The notes beneath the pieces are model-generated. The model searched no databases. It was not told the origin of the DNA and worked only from the letters and a program-made list of their open reading frames with translations. A stretch of 46,462 nucleotides of DNA from Candidatus Latescibacterota bacterium (GTDB lineage: Bacteria > Latescibacterota > UBA2968 > UBA8231). The translations under genes and the position numbers were made by a program. The stretch covers positions 1-46,462 of the forward strand of contig SICG01000008.1 in the NCBI GenBank assembly GCA_009691525.1, in the 5' to 3' direction. This document shows, piece after piece, positions 42,401 to 46,462 of this stretch; the first letter of the stretch is position 1, and each line of letters begins with the position of its first letter.

Positions 42401-43485
42401 GCAGTTTTCTCCAGGGGCGCTCCATCCGGCCCCAGCCCATCACCCCGCAGACCACCCTCACAGGGCTGGTGGACGAGACCTTCCTGGCCTACAACGCCGC
42501 CCGCCTGCGGGAGGCCTGCTGGCTCTACACCCGCAAGATGCTGGAGCCCGATGTGACCGTGGGCCTGAGCATCACCGGGGCCCTGACCCCGGCGGGACTG
42601 GGCATGTCGGCCTTCATCCCCCTAATCCAGAACGGTTTTGTCGATTGGATCGTCAGCACCGGGGCCAATCTCTACCACGACGCCCACTTCGCCCTGGGCC
42701 TGGAGATGCACGTGGGTTCGCCCACCCTCGACGACCGCCAGTTGCGCCAGCAGGGGGTGGTGCGCATCTACGACATCCTCTTCGACTACCAGGTGCTGCT
42801 CTCCACCGACGCCTTCTTCCGCGAGGTGCTGCGGGCCGAGGAGTTCCAGCGCGAAATGTCCACCGCCGAGTTCCATCATCACATCGGCAAATACCTGCGC
42901 GAACGCGAGAAGGCCCTGGGGGTCCAGCGTCTGAGCCTGCTCTCGGCGGCGCACGAGGCGGGCGTGCCGGTGTACACCTCCTCGCCGGGGGACAGCTCCA
43001 TCGGTATGAACGTCGCCCGCCTGGCCCTCGATGGCAGCCGGCTACGCCTCGACGTGGCCCGCGACGTCAACGAGACGGCGGCCCTGGTGCTGGGGGCCAA
43101 ACGCAAGGGCAAAAGCGCGGTGTGGATCTTGGGCGGGGGCTCGCCCAAGAATTTTGTGCTCCAGACTGAGCCGCAGATCCAAGAAGTCCTGGGCATCGAC
43201 GAGGTGGGACACGATTACTTTTTGCAGATCACCGACGCCAGGCCCGACACCGGCGGGCTTTCGGGGGCTACTCCTGCCGAAGCAGTGACCTGGGGCAAGG
43301 TGGACCCCGACAAACTGCCCGACACCGTCATCTGCTACACCGACTCGACCATCGCCCTGCCCATCCTCACCGCCTACGCCCTGGCCAACCACGCCCCGCG
43401 GCCACTCTCCCGCCTGTACGACCAGCGCGAAGCCCTCTACGCCGATCTGGTGCGGGAATACCAGCAGGCGCAGGCCGGAAAATAA
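42397..43485 (+). CDS. Deoxyhypusine-synthase-like protein
   Basis: A 362-residue NAD-dependent aminobutyl-transferase-fold protein of the deoxyhypusine synthase family. The catalytic lysine is kept: K251 in LGGGSPKNF, matching the GGGxxK spacing of true [26 protein letters not shown] and [14 protein letters not shown] are the NAD-site blocks, and [14 protein letters not shown] contributes to the substrate pocket. Bacteria lack eIF5A, so it must have another acceptor, such as a diamine (homospermidine-like product) or an agmatine-derived compound. Coupling with arginine decarboxylase supports a polyamine role. Confidence 0.9.
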   Translation: MSSFLQGRSIRPQPITPQTTLTGLVDETFLAYNAARLREACWLYTRKMLEPDVTVGLSITGALTPAGLGMSAFIPLIQNGFVDWIVSTGANLYHDAHFALGLEMHVGSPTLDDRQLRQQGVVRIYDILFDYQVLLSTDAFFREVLRAEEFQREMSTAEFHHHIGKYLREREKALGVQRLSLLSAAHEAGVPVYTSSPGDSSIGMNVARLALDGSRLRLDVARDVNETAALVLGAKRKGKSAVWILGGGSPKNFVLQTEPQIQEVLGIDEVGHDYFLQITDARPDTGGLSGATPAEAVTWGKVDPDKLPDTVICYTDSTIALPILTAYALANHAPRPLSRLYDQREALYADLVREYQQAQAGK

Positions 43486-43487
43486 TC

Positions 43488-43513
43488 GCCGTCGGGGGCC
43501 GGCCCCCGACGGC
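43488..43513. terminator. Perfect 26-bp palindrome between convergent genes
   Basis: GCCGTCGGGGGCC (43488-43500) and its exact complement (43501-43513), no loop. It lies 2 bp after one stop and 15 bp before the other. There is no T-tract, so it may be a barrier to both transcripts more than a standard terminator. Confidence 0.55.
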
Positions 43514-43528
43514 CCGACACCCCTCTCC

Positions 43529-44461
43529 CTACCTGATCACCCAGTGCCCCGATGCCTTGGGGTACTTGCCCTTGGCCGGCATACACTGGCGCAAATGCCG
43601 GCAGCCGTAGGCAAAGCCCTCCAGCCCGGGCATGCCTCTGTCCTCGTTCTCCACACACATCACATAATCGTAACCCGCCTCCACCATCGCCCCGGTAAGG
43701 GTGGCCCAGTTGATCTGGCCCCGTCCGGGCACCCGGTACTGCCACCACCAGTTGCCGATGATCCCCTGCCGGTAGAGCATGCGTGGGCTGATCTCACAGT
43801 CCTTGACGTCGGCGTAGTACCACTTGCCCGAGTACTCGCGGATCACATCCTCGGCAGGCAAAATCATCATCCACACCCAGTGGGAAGGATCGCAGGACAG
43901 GCCCAGATGATCGGAAGGCACCGCGTCGAGGATGCGATCCCACATCTCCGGGTTGCAGCCGATATTGCCCATACGCACCGCCACATCGAGGGCAATCTTG
44001 ATGTTCTTTTCCTCGGCCACCTTGACCACCGGGGTGAACATCTCTTTGAAGCGGGCCACCAGTTCGGTGCAGCGGTCGGAGCCATTGTCGGGGGGCGAGG
44101 AGAACATGCCGTAGAACTGGCCGTTGCGCAGCGGCGCGCCGCTGCCGGTGAGCACCACCGGGGTGCCCAGCGCACTGGCCGAATGGATGGCCTTGATCAG
44201 GCGGGCCTGCTGGGCCTGGCGCACCTGGGCATCGTCGTCGAGTAAATTGCAGTGCGAGGTGAGGCAGGCCAGGTACAGGCCCTGGGCGGCCAAGGTTTCC
44301 ACAACCTGGGCCGGCCCCTCTTTGAGGATGAGGTCTGAATCGAGGGCCCCACTGTCCCCCAGGCGCACGCAGTCGAAGTCGTGTTCCTTGGCCCAGCGGG
44401 CGCACTCCTCCAGGCTCCAGCCGCTCTGGCCGCCGGCGTTGGTGAAGAAGCTGATATCCAT
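43529..44461 (-). CDS. Sugar phosphate isomerase/epimerase-like TIM-barrel protein
   Basis: A 310-residue protein of the AP-endonuclease-2/xylose-isomerase-like barrel. DISFFTNAGGQSGWSLEECA is the first strand and helix. Metal-ligand candidates are the Asp in IKIALDVAVRMG (where many members have E and H), the D-x-S-H of LSCDPSHWVWM, the D of YYADVKDCEI, and the E of MCVENEDRG. Replacement of the usual ENH by LDVA suggests altered chemistry. The gene stands alone, divergent from dapL. Confidence 0.82.
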   Translation of the reverse strand: MDISFFTNAGGQSGWSLEECARWAKEHDFDCVRLGDSGALDSDLILKEGPAQVVETLAAQGLYLACLTSHCNLLDDDAQVRQAQQARLIKAIHSASALGTPVVLTGSGAPLRNGQFYGMFSSPPDNGSDRCTELVARFKEMFTPVVKVAEEKNIKIALDVAVRMGNIGCNPEMWDRILDAVPSDHLGLSCDPSHWVWMMILPAEDVIREYSGKWYYADVKDCEISPRMLYRQGIIGNWWWQYRVPGRGQINWATLTGAMVEAGYDYVMCVENEDRGMPGLEGFAYGCRHLRQCMPAKGKYPKASGHWVIR

Positions 44462-44538
44462 CTGTCCCTCCTGTTGGGATTGTCTGGCGGTGGGCTTGTC
44501 CTTAAATTTCTGCGGACCACAAAAAGAAAGAGAATCAC

Positions 44539-45765
44539 ATGGCGCTGATCAATGAAAATTATCTCAAGCTCAAGGCCGGCTACCTTTTTCCCGAAATCGG
44601 CCGGCGCACCCGGGCTTTTGCCCAGGCCCATCCCGAGGCCAAGATCATCCGCCTGGGCATCGGCGACGTGGTCAAAGCCCTGCCCAAGCCAGTAGTCAGG
44701 GCCATGAAAGCCGCGGCCGAGGAACTGGCCCACGACGAGACCTTCCGCGGTTACCCGCCCGAACAGGGCTACGACTTTCTGCTGCAGGCGGTGGTGGATA
44801 ACGAATACAGGCCGCGCGGCGTCGAGATCCAGCCAGACGAGGTGTTCATCTCCGACAGCTCTAAGTGCGATTCGGCCAATATCCAGGAAATATTCGGCCT
44901 CGACAACGTCATCGCCCTCACCGACCCGGTGTACCCGGTGTACTGCGACAGCAACGTGATCGCCGGCCGCACCGGCCTGCCCAACGACCAGGGTCGTTAT
45001 GCGGGCATGGTCTACCTGCCCTGCACCGCCGAGAACAACTTTGTCCCTGCCCTGCCCCGGGAGCACGTGGACATCATCTACCTTTGTTCGCCCAACAACC
45101 CCACCGGAGCGGTGATGACCCGCCAAGACCTGGAGGAGTGGGTGAAATACGCCCAGCGCAAGCGGGCCATCATCCTCTTCGACGCGGCGTACGAGTCCTA
45201 TATCACCGACCCCAAGATCCCCCATTCCATCTACGAGATCCCCGGGGCGCAGGAGGTGGCCATCGAGCTGCGGAGCTTCTCCAAGACCGCTGGCTTCACC
45301 GGCACCCGCTGCGCCTTCACCGTGGTGCCCAAGGAACTGGTCGCCTACACCCGCTCGGGGGATGCGGCGGCCGTACACCCCATCTGGTACCGCCGCCAGA
45401 CCACCAAGTTCAACGGCGTGGCGTACGTGGTGCAGCGCGGGGCCGAGGCCTCCTACTCCCCCCAGGGAAAGAAGGCGGTGCGCGTGCTGATCAAATACTA
45501 CCTGGACAACGCCGCGTACATGCGCCAGCAGCTGGCTAGCTGTGGTTATACGGTGTACGGCGGGGTCAACGCTCCGTACCTGTGGCTGCGGACTCCAGAA
45601 GGTCAGGGCAGCTGGGAGTTTTTCGACACCCTGCTGAACAAAGCCAACGTGGTGGGTACCCCGGGGGCTGGCTTCGGCGCCACCGGCGAAGGATACCTGC
45701 GCCTCTCGGCCTTCAACCACCGCGAGGCCATCGAAGAGGCCATGGTCCGCATCGCCCGGCTCTAA
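44539..45765 (+). CDS. dapL: LL-diaminopimelate aminotransferase
   Basis: A 408-residue PLP enzyme that turns tetrahydrodipicolinate directly into LL-diaminopimelate for lysine and cell wall. [19 protein letters not shown] and [13 protein letters not shown] are typical of Dap[10 protein letters not shown] and DAAYESYI hold PLP-binding residues, and K249 in [11 protein letters not shown] is the Schiff-base lysine. Its presence means that the succinylase branch (dapD/C/E) may be absent. It starts the unit that continues with pyruvate kinase 2 bp later. Confidence 0.95.
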   Translation: MALINENYLKLKAGYLFPEIGRRTRAFAQAHPEAKIIRLGIGDVVKALPKPVVRAMKAAAEELAHDETFRGYPPEQGYDFLLQAVVDNEYRPRGVEIQPDEVFISDSSKCDSANIQEIFGLDNVIALTDPVYPVYCDSNVIAGRTGLPNDQGRYAGMVYLPCTAENNFVPALPREHVDIIYLCSPNNPTGAVMTRQDLEEWVKYAQRKRAIILFDAAYESYITDPKIPHSIYEIPGAQEVAIELRSFSKTAGFTGTRCAFTVVPKELVAYTRSGDAAAVHPIWYRRQTTKFNGVAYVVQRGAEASYSPQGKKAVRVLIKYYLDNAAYMRQQLASCGYTVYGGVNAPYLWLRTPEGQGSWEFFDTLLNKANVVGTPGAGFGATGEGYLRLSAFNHREAIEEAMVRIARL

Positions 45766-45767
45766 CC

Positions 45768-46462
45768 ATGATACCCCGGCGTGCCAAGATTGTCTGCACC
45801 ATCGGGCCGGCCAGTTCCTCACCCGAGAAGCTGGCAGCGCTGATCGAGGCCGGCATGGACGTGGCCCGCCTCAATTTTTCCCACGGCACCCACCAGGACC
45901 ACGCTCAGGTCATCGCCCACCTGCGCCGCCTCGCCGCCCAGGCCGGGCGGCCCCTGGCTATCCTCCAGGATCTGCAGGGACCCAAGATCCGCACCGGCCC
46001 CTTGGCCGCCGGCCCGGTCGAACTCCAGGCGGGCAGTCTCTTCACCATCACCACCCGCCCGGTGCCCGGCGACGCCGTCTGCGTCTCCACCACCTACCAG
46101 CACCTGCCCACAGATGTGAAACCCGGCGACCAGGTCCTGCTCAGCGACGGCCTGCTGCGCCTGGAGGTGAAGGTGGTGCGCGGAGAGGACATCGAGTGCC
46201 TGGTGGTGGATGGCGGCCAGCTGCGGGCGCGGGCCGGCATCAACTTGCCCGGCGTCCAGGTGAGCGCCCCCTCACTGACCGAGAAAGACCAAGAAGACCT
46301 CGAATTCGGCATCACCCAGGAAGTGGACTACCTGGCGCTCTCCTTTGTGCGGCGGGCCGCCGACGTGATCGACCTCAAGGAGCACCTCGCCCGACGGGGG
46401 GTCTCCATCGGCGTGGTGGCCAAGATCGAGAAACCCCAGGCCCTGGGCGAACTGGAGGCCAT
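45768..46462 (+). CDS. pyk: Pyruvate kinase, N-terminal part, cut by the window end
   Basis: 231 residues are visible. RRAKIVCTIGPASSSPEKL and MDVARLNFSHGTH are the classic start, with the substrate and K+ sites. AILQDLQGPKIRTG precedes the B domain (about 65-165). LSFVRRAADV and VVAKIEKPQAL contain the conserved Arg and the catalytic Lys-Glu of the barrel. The enzyme makes pyruvate and ATP from phosphoenolpyruvate in the cytoplasm. The ATG is 2 bp after the dapL stop. Confidence 0.95.
   Translation, partial: MIPRRAKIVCTIGPASSSPEKLAALIEAGMDVARLNFSHGTHQDHAQVIAHLRRLAAQAGRPLAILQDLQGPKIRTGPLAAGPVELQAGSLFTITTRPVPGDAVCVSTTYQHLPTDVKPGDQVLLSDGLLRLEVKVVRGEDIECLVVDGGQLRARAGINLPGVQVSAPSLTEKDQEDLEFGITQEVDYLALSFVRRAADVIDLKEHLARRGVSIGVVAKIEKPQALGELEA

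Noticed and set aside
44197-45822. 541-codon leftward open frame
   Set aside because: Antisense of dapL and an off-frame reading of the isomerase-like gene; dapL is clear.

Overview
The window is a GC-rich (roughly 60-65 %) bacterial chromosome segment. It has the gene mix of an uncultivated heterotroph: two phytanoyl-CoA-dioxygenase-family oxygenases, two Gfo/Idh/MocA dehydrogenases, a creatininase-family amidohydrolase, a ceramidase-like hydrolase, a family 4 glycosidase, DapL-type lysine synthesis, and a pyruvoyl arginine decarboxylase paired with a deoxyhypusine-synthase-like protein. This recalls Latescibacterota or related candidate phyla, but that is inference from gene content; no rRNA or tRNA is present to test it.

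Layout. 1-458 holds the decayed end of an IS5-type insertion sequence. 518-10333 is a leftward run of tightly packed genes: D-Ala-D-Ala ligase, a helix-turn-helix/PTS-EIIA fusion, six subunits of a membrane complex related to hydrogenase-4 and complex I, and an oxygenase. The large 'hydrogenase' subunit has lost all four nickel-ligand cysteines, so this is an energy-converting-hydrogenase-related (Ehr-type) complex and not a hydrogenase. 10467-19154 is catabolic: a small lipoprotein, SDR-esterase-SDR, a GH4 glycosidase with an acetamidase-like gene, a GHMP sugar kinase, an unknown gene with a poly-G frameshift, and a Gfo/Idh dehydrogenase. Two gaps here (13326-13575 and 19155-19640) are filled by palindrome-rich repeats.

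19641-20371 has a lone bacterial-microcompartment shell protein with an added C-terminal domain, behind a ribosomal protein S18 gene whose start is out of frame, under a near-consensus promoter. 20836-22816 is a leftward creatininase/Gfo-Idh pair preceded by a short leader ORF embedded in an 18-bp duplication. 22984-24350 carries an ArfB-like rescue factor and a sigma-70 family factor. 24314-28557 has an MFS transporter, a phosphodiesterase/sulfatase-fold enzyme, a small unknown gene with an oxygenase, another palindrome-rich element and a clear pseudogene. 28572-33150 carries an M3 oligopeptidase, a BNR-like protein, a probable nitrilase remnant and a ceramidase-like enzyme.

33218-46462 is mostly housekeeping: parE-parC, a DEAD-box helicase, gltX and glnS overlapping tail to tail, the polyamine pair, a sugar-isomerase-like protein, dapL and the start of pyruvate kinase. 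No CRISPR array, phage module or tRNA was seen. The points most worth following are the cofactor-less Ehr operon with its EIIA regulator and coupled oxygenase, the lone shell protein beside rpsR, the hairpin repeat family with compensatory base changes, and the arginine-decarboxylase/DHS-like pair. Several single-base lesions (17160, 20365, 28401, about 27971) could be real decay or residual assembly errors and should be checked against reads.
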